Source: Agarophyton chilense (lineage: Eukaryota; Rhodophyta; Florideophyceae; Gracilariales; Gracilariaceae). From it: a stretch of 64,000 bases of DNA. Shown here one piece after another: positions 53,508-62,221 of the stretch (the first letter of the stretch is position 1; each line of letters begins with the position of its first letter). The translations under genes were made by a program, and so were the position numbers. The stretch lies in contig JARGXX010000073.1 of assembly GCA_030374765.1 (NCBI GenBank), forward strand, positions 310,001 through 374,000, written 5' to 3'. The notes under the pieces are model-generated. The model was given only the letters and a program-made list of their open reading frames with translations. It had not been told where the DNA came from and searched no databases.

Positions 53508-53611
53508 TGAGAGATGACTACAGTAGATGGATGGTCGTCCATCCAGGCTTGCGTGGCCGTTGTGCTACAATTTATTAGTGGCGCTACGTGGACACGATCT
53601 GCCTGATATCA
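53508..53611 (-). repeat. 5' LTR of C3
   Basis: About 104 bp starting TGAGAGATGA and ending CTGATATCA on the plus strand. It is the partner of 35064-35162. Confidence 0.7.
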
Positions 53612-53851
53612 GATTTCAACCCAAAAGTTCAAAAAGGGGTTCTTTTTTATCAAAGTGAGAGAAATAGCTCAACTCATGCATCGTGCTGAAGGCACCACGA
53701 GCTGGGCAGAGACACCCCTCAACGAAGACATCTCTTGATGCCCGCTGTGAAAACGGTTTTGATTCTGCTCTTCGGTTCCATGCATTCAGTTTTCTGAGAT
53801 TATCATTTCTCTAGCTAAGTGCGAAGGTAAAGGCACGCTTGCCCGTAGTTT

Positions 53852-55095
53852 TTGTGTATTGAGACACTTTTTTCGTTTGACCCTCTCCAAACGTCATCCC
53901 AACGCCTCCTCAAGGAACGTCGCTCTTCTCTAAATGCGCTTTGGCCATTGTTGCAGCACAAAAATTCATACAGTTGTATACTTCATCCAGCAAAAAGGAC
54001 CTTGGTCATCTTAACATTGATAATGACCTTCTTGTCTATTGTTTTCTTTATTCTTCATATCTTTGTGGACTACCTTCCGGCATTTTTGTCTTCCCGCCTT
54101 CAAGCTGCGTTGTTTGTTTTGACAGCAGTGGCTCCAAAGACTGCTCCCTCGAGTATTCATTCAGTCTCCTACTGGATATCTGATTGCAACGCAAAAATTT
54201 ACTCATCACTCCCCCTAAACTAACGTTCCCGAACCATAATTCTCATACATGTCAATACACCTTCCGGAAACAGCGATCCAAGAATGATCGCTTTGGCACG
54301 CGCTATCGCTTCTGCGAATCGGAATAATGTGGTGGTAGCTCCGCACATAACAGGTTTGGCACGCATGAAACTTGAATACGAACCCATCGTTAGGATTATG
54401 CGTGTTATAGCCCAAGACAAGTCTTTGTGTAAATCGGGCACTGTATCATTTGTGGGTCCTTGTATTCCTATTGGGCTCTCCCTCATTGCGTCAACAATCG
54501 AGAAAGTCGCTGATTCTTTCTTGTGCATTGGAGCTCATGCTGATTTTCACAGCGCCAAAGACCATATGGTTGCACACTGTGATGGAGAGGACTCGAGATA
54601 TGCACTGAACGCTATGTTCGCCAACTTCTGGTACCCACACAACGACAAACTTGAGGCAATGTTTCGAGCTTATTGCGATGATGACCACTATCGTAATCTA
54701 GGACGCAAGTCAAACATATTGGATAGACTGATAGAAGAAAATGAAGAAGATGCGAAAGTTTTCAATCGACTTCGAGACGACATAAACTTCCATAGAGAGA
54801 GGATGGACGTCTGCCACGAGCATCACAAAGGCACACTGACCAGATTATCTCCAATCAAATATGTTGATCGTCCATAATCTTGATCCACGCAAAAACGGAT
54901 GATGTCGTTCCCCCGGAGCAAAAAACAGTTCTTAAAGAAGCAATCGACAAAATAGGAAAAGTTTCCACATCAGCAAAAGTAACACATCTTCTTAATCACG
55001 GTGATCAGCAACCTCTCACGTTCTTAGATATTCCAGAAGTTCTTAACCTCATTGAAGTTCTTTCTTTATTTTTTTCTACCAATAGTTACTCATAA
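53852..55095 (+). pseudogene. Membrane-anchored alpha/beta-hydrolase, broken
   Basis: One frame runs from the start at 53852 with a hydrophobic segment (LVILTLIMTFLSIVFFILHI), through a stop at 54221-54223, to IILIHVNTPSGNSDPRMIALA, VVVAPHITGLA and VSFVGPCIPIGLSLIAS, which stands where the nucleophile elbow G-x-S-x-G is expected (here G-P-C). It ends at 54877. One base out of frame the text continues with IILIHAKTDDVVPPEQK and LLNHGDQQP, which fit the catalytic Asp and His. The order of strands and acidic and His residues fits an esterase/lipase-type hydrolase of about 410 residues. One stop and one shift indicate a pseudogene; a short intron at either place is the alternative. It is a host gene, not part of the elements. 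Confidence 0.55.
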
Positions 55096-55172
55096 TGGCA
55101 ACAGAAATACTGTAGAATTCGGTTGCAGAGTAAATTCTTTAGACGGGCACAGAAGAAGATATATCCCTGATA

Positions 55173-56660
55173 TCATAGATGACTAACATTTTGTCCGCAG
55201 GTGCAACAATAACTACCAAGGACGGGCTCAGGTCTCTCGGGATAACTTGGACCCGGAGATATGTTAAGTGTCTCAGTTGCTCTCTCAAACGTTAGCATAT
55301 TTCTTGGCCTCCCAATTCGGACAAATATATATGGTTGGGCCAATTTTTTCAAGGATGGTAGCGCGTTGTATGTTGAGTTCGAAACAGGTAGATTACCCGG
55401 AAAACTCGCCTTTTTCGATGGAGAAGGCACCTGGGCGCCCGAGCACTTCTTGCGCTCCCCTTTCCATCCTGGCATCCAGGAAGCTGCTGTCTTCTGCGGT
55501 GGTCGCTGACTTTCTACCCAATAAGAGTCAATCACCTTAGCATCTTCAACGCTCTTCGAAGAACCCCCAGAAAGGGGGACAGTCGCGCGGCACTCCAAAG
55601 GAACTCCATCACTATCTTCACTGTCTGAACCCGCAAGGAGAGCAATTGTGTCTTTTGGAAACGGTGTGTGGCACTTCGGCTTTGGTGGGTGCACGGAATC
55701 ATTCAAGTCTGAGTTCTCAGGAAGATCGAAAGAAACTCGAGCTCCCGCAGAAGCCCTTTCTGCGTTGCCCTGTGCAGATACAGATAAATTCTGTGTTGCA
55801 CTATCGCGCTTAGCTCTTCGTTCGCGAGGATCAGTGATAGAACGGGATTCCTGAGATTTCGTGTTCCTAAGCGAAGACTTCAAAGATCTCTTCTTTTCAT
55901 GTGTTTCGAAGTGAACAGAAACTGCTTCAAGTAAATCAGCGCCAATTTCATTGTCGCTTCCGTAGTCTGTTATGTTTACAACTGGATAGGCAGGTGCTTG
56001 GCTCCGCTTAGACCTTCCTTTAGATTTCAAAGATGCATGGCCCCGTAATCGGTCCGGGGAAGGAATCTTAAGACTCCGTTCTTTTTGGTTTGTCGGTGTG
56101 CCGAAATGTACATTTGCATTGTCGATGCATGTAGGTGAAGGCCCATCAAGAAACGATAGCGATTTCACCTTTATTGGTTTACCTCGCTCTCCAGTGCCGA
56201 CCCCGTCGGTTACCTCTTTCGGATGTTGGTCCATTGCAGTGTTTGACTCAGAGGATTTTGATTCTTTATCTATAGAAGCGCGACCGTCGGTTTTCTCTTT
56301 CGCGTGTTGGCTCGGATTTTCTGATTCTGCAAATGGCATGAGCTTGGTGTTTTCAGGGATAATCAAATAGGTTCCTGGCCTTCTGTTTTGTTTTTGATGC
56401 GACTGCTGTTCGTTACCAACATTTGCTCTCTTCTTGTTGAACTGGTCTTTGTCACTAAAACGAACAGATTCTTCCGCAGGTATTATTCTGTTCACCACAC
56501 CAATCGTCTTTGTTCCGAGGCTGTGCAGATTCGAATCCTCTTCACTCTTTATGGTCGTGATTATTGGAGTCTGGTCCATGCTATTTGAAGCCTCAGCAGC
56601 TCCGAAATTGAGCACGTTTTTTCTCTCCGATTCAGGATTGGCAGACCCTCCGATTTGCAT
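55173..56660 (-). CDS. Disordered protein of unknown function
   Basis: A 495-codon frame. The ATG at 56660 is the first after an in-frame stop. The protein is mostly polar and low in hydrophobic residues, with Ser/Lys/Glu/Asp-rich stretches, which suggests long disorder. Short motifs: ESVRFSDKD (about 65-72) and ARVSFDLPENSD (about 310), the latter fitting the RVxF motif that docks protein phosphatase 1; acidic LLAGSDSEDSDG; and a C-terminal CCTCG. Basic patches such as KSKGRSKRSQ and RRAKRD could be nuclear localisation signals. No folded domain is recognised. The length of the frame in this AT-rich area supports a real gene. A regulatory nuclear protein is a guess. Confidence 0.6.
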   Translation of the reverse strand: MQIGGSANPESERKNVLNFGAAEASNSMDQTPIITTIKSEEDSNLHSLGTKTIGVVNRIIPAEESVRFSDKDQFNKKRANVGNEQQSHQKQNRRPGTYLIIPENTKLMPFAESENPSQHAKEKTDGRASIDKESKSSESNTAMDQHPKEVTDGVGTGERGKPIKVKSLSFLDGPSPTCIDNANVHFGTPTNQKERSLKIPSPDRLRGHASLKSKGRSKRSQAPAYPVVNITDYGSDNEIGADLLEAVSVHFETHEKKRSLKSSLRNTKSQESRSITDPRERRAKRDSATQNLSVSAQGNAERASAGARVSFDLPENSDLNDSVHPPKPKCHTPFPKDTIALLAGSDSEDSDGVPLECRATVPLSGGSSKSVEDAKVIDSYWVESQRPPQKTAASWMPGWKGERKKCSGAQVPSPSKKASFPGNLPVSNSTYNALPSLKKLAQPYIFVRIGRPRNMLTFERATETLNISPGPSYPERPEPVLGSYCCTCGQNVSHL

Positions 56661-58308
56661 GTCCGCAGGCTCTTCAGGATGGTTTAGAAGGGACCTCTTA
56701 TTTCAGTACGTTGCTTCTGCTTAAAATACAGAGAAAGAAAAACTCTGTACAACAACCCATGAAGAGTGGTGCATTCAGGTGAGACATGCACTAAATGGGG
56801 AATTTGCTGAGAAATAATGGCCGGCGAGGGATTGAGATTAACGAACGCCTCTCGGTCGGAGATGCATTCAGAATTTCAACGCCTCATTGTAAGTTACCAA
56901 AAATTGACTTACCATATCTGCTACGGAGAATTTCTGAACCCAAAGTGCTCAGATTACTTGTCGTCTGTCTATTCACTAAAAAGTCAAGTGTCGAACCTGG
57001 AACCTCGGCATTTTGAAGCTTGTGTACACAGCACTGCATGTCTTATGTTATTTCTCATCCATGGGGCTTCTAGAACTTTTCAGCACCGGTCGTTTCCATC
57101 CTAACGTCTACATCGAAAGCAAAATCAGAAGCTTTATCAAGGCCAGAATTTGTCGCGGTACTTCTAATGACATTCACATTGCTAGCACTCCAAATGACAT
57201 TCGGCGATTCTCTTGCTCACAATGTATTCGCAATTTTTCTTCACTGTCCGTCAGAGTACTTCCACTGGTACGCACAAAGCGCAGATTTGAACAGTGGTGT
57301 GGCCGGGCAGGGCTACGTACTGTATCACAGAGCTCTCTAGCTATTTGACCGATGGCCTCATGTGAGGCCAATTTTTATTCCTTTGTACTTTCGCAATAAA
57401 TAAGATCTACAAGCTCTGCATAACTGTTACATATTTTTGAACACTCTGCTGTTGTTGGCATCTACATTCGAAGTAGGCAACACTAGATGATTGAACGAGA
57501 TATTAACTTTCGAAGTATTTTTCCAGAATCGCATGAGGCCAAAAATGTTTAAATACTGTTACACTTGGGCCTACTTATGTTTGCTACACCAAAAATATAT
57601 CGTTTTAAAGAAGAAGTTTAAAGCTATGTTTACCTGGTTTCTCAGGCTTTTCATCAATGATAAGGATGAGTGGTTTTTATTTCTGTTGAAGACTCAAAAG
57701 CTTCTTTACCGCTCTTATTTTTAAATTTTAAATCCTGAATGAATTTCAGTTATTTTTTAAGAGAAATTTTGGCTTCATATGAGGTCAAGTTGGCCTCATG
57801 TGAGGCCAATTCTTCGGACACAGACACTGCTAACGTTAGGGAACGACCTCGAGAATTGAAACGTAACACCTATGCAGACGTCCGTGCTGCCGCGCTTGCT
57901 TCCAATCACAGAATGCTGAATCTGATCACGACAAAGCCTGCCCTGCTCTCACAAACGCATTTCTGTCCCCGTGCTCTGGTGTTTTTGCAGTCAAGCGTTT
58001 TACCGAATTTGGCGGGAACAAGACTGAAAATTCAGGGCGCACAAATATTGTGTTTTGCTTTATTACTTAGGCTGGTGGAGATGCTCTTACTGTTGGGGTG
58101 CCAAATGGAGTTTTTTTTTCAAAAGTGCCTGTAGTAAGGAGCATTGGTAGACTTGCTCGACATCCATCCCCGCGTTTTGTTGTAATGCACGGAGGTTTTG
58201 AGATGACAAAAGGCTCTTTCTACGCCAGAGGCTGTTGAAATGTTGCTTGGGTCGCCCAGTCTTTGAAAGAGATAGAGAAAGTGTATTGCTACAACGCTTC
58301 TAATCACA
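56661..58308. other. Intergenic stretch with repeated quasi-palindromes
   Basis: No convincing gene. Short frames (for example 57013-57348) have no motif. GGCCTCATGTGAGGCC occurs at 57354-57369 and 57792-57807, a related GGCTTCATATGAGGTC at 57771-57786 and a half copy CATGAGGCC at 57532-57540. These are 7-base inverted arms around TG or TA. Confidence 0.5.
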
Positions 58309-59178
58309 ATGTCTTGTTCCCGTGTTCCTTGCGCACTGACAGTTGCCGGTTCCGATTCTGGAGGCGGTGCCGGAATACAAGCAGATCTAAAAACCTTCAC
58401 AGCTCTTAAGGTATACGGGGCCAGTGTCATAACTGCGATTACAGCTCAGAATACCATGGGTGTGCAGGATGTTTATGTTCCACCTTTACTATTCATTCAG
58501 CGGCAGTTGGAAAGCGTTCTTTTGGACATAAATATTGTGGCCCTGAAGACTGGCATGCTGCCAAGCCCTGAAATAATTACGTGCGTCTCGAAAGCAATTC
58601 GTCGATACAATATTCCAAGAGTTGTTGTTGATCCTGTGCTCGTGGCTACTAGTGGCGATTCTTTGGTGACCAGCGATACGAAAGATGCTTTAGTTAAAGA
58701 GTTGTTCCCAACGGCCACTGTCATCACACCGAACTTGCAGGAAGCAGAGGAGTTAACCGGGATGAGTATTCAATCATCATCTGATTTACGACGTGCCTGT
58801 GAAATGCTCGTGCAAATGGGATGTCACAGTGTGCTGCTTAAAGGTGGGCATGTCAATGAAGTGGAAGCTGATGACAGGATTTCGAACGAGAAAGTGGATA
58901 AGAGCGTAGCATCCGATATATTTTATGACGGGAAAGAGTTTGAAGTGTTCAGCGGACCTCGAATCGATACCAAGAACACTCACGGTACAGGGTGTACTCT
59001 TGCGGCTGCTATAACCTCATTTCTGGCCCGCGGAAAGAATCTTCGCGAATCTGTGCGTGATGCGAAGGAGTTTGTCTTCCGATGCATGCTTGATGGAATT
59101 GAGGTAGGGCATGGAAATGGGCCTCTCAACCACATGCATTCAATACCAAATTACATGGAAGATGAAGAACAAAGATGA
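58309..59178 (+). CDS. thiD: Hydroxymethylpyrimidine phosphate kinase
   Basis: A 289-residue single-exon protein. It phosphorylates hydroxymethylpyrimidine (phosphate) with ATP to the diphosphate used by thiamine phosphate synthase. Family marks are [18 protein letters not shown] (residues about 12-30), [50 protein letters not shown] and the anion-hole motif [12 protein letters not shown] with the catalytic Cys (about 225-236). Length is that of bacterial ThiD. It is not fused to thiamine phosphate synthase as in plants or to a TenA-like domain as in yeast. The N-terminus is short with no clear targeting peptide, so a cytosolic location is likely. It is convergent with the DHHC gene 511 bp away. 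Confidence 0.95.
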   Translation: MSCSRVPCALTVAGSDSGGGAGIQADLKTFTALKVYGASVITAITAQNTMGVQDVYVPPLLFIQRQLESVLLDINIVALKTGMLPSPEIITCVSKAIRRYNIPRVVVDPVLVATSGDSLVTSDTKDALVKELFPTATVITPNLQEAEELTGMSIQSSSDLRRACEMLVQMGCHSVLLKGGHVNEVEADDRISNEKVDKSVASDIFYDGKEFEVFSGPRIDTKNTHGTGCTLAAAITSFLARGKNLRESVRDAKEFVFRCMLDGIEVGHGNGPLNHMHSIPNYMEDEEQR

Positions 59179-59689
59179 ACTAATAGGGTTCTCGAGACCA
59201 GTATATTCTAGGATGCTCTGTTCTCACCTCAACTCAGGGTTGAACTCTTTCTCTGCTCAGCTAGTTTTTCTTCTTTTTCTCAAAGTTTGGAAAGTAGACA
59301 AATTGCCACTAAACAGGGTACATCTCGACTGGCCACACTTCTGGCATGACGGCAAGGGTGTGAATGGAAACGGAAGTGTTTACTGTGGCCTCGACACTAA
59401 ATAAGTGCTATCGATTAACACTCGAGCTCTCTCTTATGAACACTAGCTACACATCTGTCGTGCACCACCTGCGCAGAACAGGGCGAATACTGTATCGTAC
59501 CATGGCCCAAGCAGAGCACAGATATACCCAGACAGCGGAACTAGATCGAAGATTACGGTACATCTTGTGATATTGTGGCGCCCCGGTCGTGTTCGGCTTG
59601 AAGTTGTAAGCCTTCGAAGAAACAGGCTGACAACCCCGCGCTTGCACCCGTTGGCGGTAGATAAATTTACAATAACGTAGTGGCGCGCT

Positions 59690-60724
59690 TTAGATGCGAT
59701 TTACCGGTATCGATACGACACGCGGCGGGGCTGTGGGTATGGTTGGTACTTGGAAGTTCATGAGAGCTGTTTCTTCTTCCACTTGTGCGTCAATTAGTCG
59801 AATAAACTCATCTTCTTCGGGATAAGCGGGGCCAAAAAAGCCTTCTGTGACAGCGCTTGCTGGACGACGCGTGCATTGCAAAAAAAAGATAGACTTGATG
59901 CCGCGGTAGTCGTCTTCGACGTGTGCGGAATTTCTAGCACGTTTCTTGAAGCGCTCTGCTGTGGTGATATTGTTGGACATGAGGTACAGATGAAAGCCTG
60001 TTAACCCTCCGGTGAAAAGCAGCCCTAGAAAGCACAAGAGAACGATGATTAAATTGACCCAAGTGGCTCGATGGCCTAGGGAACGGCGTATTGATGCAGC
60101 GTACGATTCGTCGGGAAAGGCGGCTCGGAAGAAGGCGGTTGTCCAGTGAACAGTTAGTACAGAGGTGGTGATTGCAACGGCTGCGGATATAGAACCAAAG
60201 ACGACAAAGGTAAAGTAACTTCGGTAGTTGCGTAGACCGATATCGTTGCCCAGCCACGGGCAGTGATGATCGAAGCGACGTACGCAATTGTTACAAGTAG
60301 CACAATGCGAGGTACGCGGAGGACGCCACACGCGGCATGTGTCGCAAAAACGGAGAACAACGCGGCGACCGCGGTACTCAACGCTTCTCTCGCGCACATT
60401 GGGGAATGCAACAATGGAGGGCGGAAGGGTTGCAGAGCGCGGAACAATTCCTGGATCGGTTGTGGAACAAAGATAGGCGGACCACACGGTGATGGCAAAT
60501 GACACGGCGAGAAGGACGAGCAAGGGAAGGCCGACGACGGCATGATGTGAAAGAAGGTAGGGGAAGGATACGGCGACCTCTGCGGAGAAGATGGCGAGCA
60601 CAAGAAGAAGAGTAAGAAGAGTGCCGCGGTAGTCGGGACCGGTCATGCATAAGCCGCTGCACCAAACGCGGCTGCGACCGGCTTCGGCGGAGTCGGCGGC
60701 ATAGCGGGTGGTGCGCGCTCCCAT
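59690..60724 (-). CDS. DHHC-type protein S-palmitoyltransferase
   Basis: The start is set at the ATG at 60724 in CCACCATGGGAG; an upstream in-frame ATG at 60970 would add 82 Pro/Ser-rich residues that look like translated leader. The product has 344 residues with four hydrophobic segments: two before (LLTLLLVLAIFSAEVAVSF, LPLLVLLAVSFAITVW) and two after the Cys-rich domain. The domain reads RFCDTCRVWRPPRTSHCATC, then CVRRFDHHCPWLGNDIG, with the catalytic DHHC Cys and zinc ligands in place, preceded by TTDPG. A TTxE-like motif is not evident. The enzyme attaches palmitate to cysteines of cytosolic or membrane proteins at Golgi or plasma membrane. It is divergent from the SPOUT gene, 388 bp apart. 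Confidence 0.95.
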   Translation of the reverse strand: MGARTTRYAADSAEAGRSRVWCSGLCMTGPDYRGTLLTLLLVLAIFSAEVAVSFPYLLSHHAVVGLPLLVLLAVSFAITVWSAYLCSTTDPGIVPRSATLPPSIVAFPNVRERSVEYRGRRVVLRFCDTCRVWRPPRTSHCATCNNCVRRFDHHCPWLGNDIGLRNYRSYFTFVVFGSISAAVAITTSVLTVHWTTAFFRAAFPDESYAASIRRSLGHRATWVNLIIVLLCFLGLLFTGGLTGFHLYLMSNNITTAERFKKRARNSAHVEDDYRGIKSIFFLQCTRRPASAVTEGFFGPAYPEEDEFIRLIDAQVEEETALMNFQVPTIPTAPPRVVSIPVNRI

Positions 60725-61112
60725 GGTGGGGAGGAGGCGGCTTGGGAGCGCCGGGAAAGGGGAGTGAGGGAGGAAGCCGCGGAAGAAGGGAGGTGAGATG
60801 GATGAGAAGGAGGAGGAGGAGGAGGGGCTGCTGATGATGACTTGGGGGGGGGGGGGGGGTGGTTGGGGGTGGGAAGTGGTGCGGCGATGGGGCGATTGCG
60901 GACGAGGGCCGTGGACGGGGGATGAAAGCGGGGCGCGAGGCGCCGTTACAACCCGCTGCGTAAAGAGCAACCGTTGCTAGCTTCAGAGTAGGTACAGTAC
61001 TGTGGCGCACAGTGGGTGCGCCTGGGGGCACGCGCCTGCGCTGAACGGTGCGCAACGCGGCCACGCCACAGCGCTGCATGGCGCTGCGACTCTGAGCGCC
61101 AGAGAAACGCCT
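60725..61112. promoter_or_regulatory. Shared upstream region of two divergent genes
   Basis: The 388 bp between the two starts are GC-rich and include an uninterrupted G-run of about fifteen at 60845-60859, with further GGG groups on the plus strand (so C-rich on the DHHC coding strand). Purine-rich GGAGGAGGAGG lies just beside it. It must contain both promoters, but I see no TATA box. Confidence 0.5.
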
Positions 61113-62171
61113 ATGGCTGACTTGAGCCTTTCCCGCGCGGAGCCAATACGCGCGCGACCCGCGTCTTCCCCCGCCATGCACCCGTCGTTGCACACCGTCT
61201 CCATCGCGCTGCCGTCCTCCATTCTGCTTAACGCGCAATCGCCAGAGCTGCGCATCTACCTAGCCGGGCAGGTGGCGCGCGCCGCCGCCATCTTTCAAGT
61301 GCATGAGATAGTCATTTTTGACGAGCATGCTCCAGACAGCTCCCGCCGGGGACACAACGCGCCGGACGATGCCACCGCGCTGTTCGCTCGCATTTTGCGC
61401 TATCTCGACACTCCGCAATATCTACGTAAGCATCTGTTCCCCGTGTGTCCCGAACTGAGATTAGTGGGATTGCTCAATCCGCTGGCTCTTCCGAGCCATG
61501 TAGCGCGTACGGACTGCGTGCCGTTCCGCGAGGGCGTCGCTGTGTCCAGATCGTCACTGAGAGGCGCAGCTGTGAATGCGCCGCCGACTCGGTACGTGGA
61601 CGCAGGATTGTCGCGTCTCGTCGAGGTTGATCGCACCGTCGCGCCGGGCACGCGTGTAACCGTCGACATGAGGCCTTCCGGCGATGAATATCGCGACGTG
61701 CCAGGCAAGTATCTGTTCGGGCGCCTTGTCTCTCGCCACGATGCGTTGGCGGAACGGATCTACTGGGGTTATCAGGTGCGCACAGCGCATTGTCTGTCCG
61801 ATGTTTTCACCAACAGTGTGGTGTGCGACAAGTACGATGTTGTAATCGGTACGTCAGAGCGCGGCACCCCCATCAACGCTTTTGGTCGGGGCGCTGCCTT
61901 CCCTGCCTGCCACAACGTGCTCATTGTGTTTGGCGGTGTACAGGGCTTGGAGCACAGCGTAATCGGCGACAAGCGCCTTGAACAGCTGAACGTGTGCTCG
62001 CAGGCATCTAAATCACCCCAGAGTACCCATCCCGCGCACGAAACAGCGGATCTTTTCGATTTCTACATCAACACTTGCCCGCATCAAGGCTCGCGCACCA
62101 TTCGCACTGAAGAGGCACTGCTCATTTCGCTTGCTGTGCTGCAGCCGTTCATCAACCTAAACAACACGTGA
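61113..62171 (+). CDS. SPOUT-fold RNA methyltransferase (SPOUT1/C9orf114 family)
   Basis: A 352-residue protein starting MADLSLSRAEP. An open frame extends upstream without a suitable ATG. Conserved stretches are HTVSIALPSSILLNAQSPEL followed by AGQVARAAAIFQVHEIVIFDE near the N-terminus, PVCPELRLVGLLNPL in the middle, a small inserted beta domain, and the knot region near the C-terminus: HNVLIVFGGVQGLE and FYINTCPHQGSRTIRTEEA. These are the signatures of the eukaryotic and archaeal SPOUT1 family, which methylates RNA using S-adenosylmethionine and in animals also acts at centromeres (CENP-32). The end is convergent with the nucleoporin gene, only 50 bp away. Confidence 0.93.
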   Translation: MADLSLSRAEPIRARPASSPAMHPSLHTVSIALPSSILLNAQSPELRIYLAGQVARAAAIFQVHEIVIFDEHAPDSSRRGHNAPDDATALFARILRYLDTPQYLRKHLFPVCPELRLVGLLNPLALPSHVARTDCVPFREGVAVSRSSLRGAAVNAPPTRYVDAGLSRLVEVDRTVAPGTRVTVDMRPSGDEYRDVPGKYLFGRLVSRHDALAERIYWGYQVRTAHCLSDVFTNSVVCDKYDVVIGTSERGTPINAFGRGAAFPACHNVLIVFGGVQGLEHSVIGDKRLEQLNVCSQASKSPQSTHPAHETADLFDFYINTCPHQGSRTIRTEEALLISLAVLQPFINLNNT

Positions 62172-62221
62172 TCATCTCACTGTCGCACTGCGTTTCGCCC
62201 TTCTCTCGTGCCCAACGCGCG

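Larger units (their letters stand above)
35064..53611 (-). mobile_element. C3: Ty1/copia element split by nested insertions
   Basis: LTR copies at 35064-35162 and 53508-53611 share TGAGAGATGACTA, CGTCCATCCAGGCTT and GTGGCGCTACGTGGACACGA. Between them on the minus strand lie gag, protease, integrase, RT and RNase H. Removing G2 (12,964 bp plus duplication) and the solo LTR (829 bp plus duplication) leaves about 4.7 kb, the normal copia size and close to C1. Possible target duplications are GTTTT (35059-35063) and GATTT (53612-53616), with one mismatch. Confidence 0.8.

Noticed and set aside
57483-58308. TPP riboswitch or small upstream frame before thiD
   Set aside because: The conserved CTGAGA and pyrophosphate-binding segments are absent, and the frames here (for example 57739-58134) have no motif.
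60725-60970. N-terminal extension of the DHHC protein (82 residues before the chosen start)
   Set aside because: The extension is Pro/Ser low complexity encoded by the C-run leader, and the ATG at 60724 has a better context and fits the usual start near the first membrane segment.
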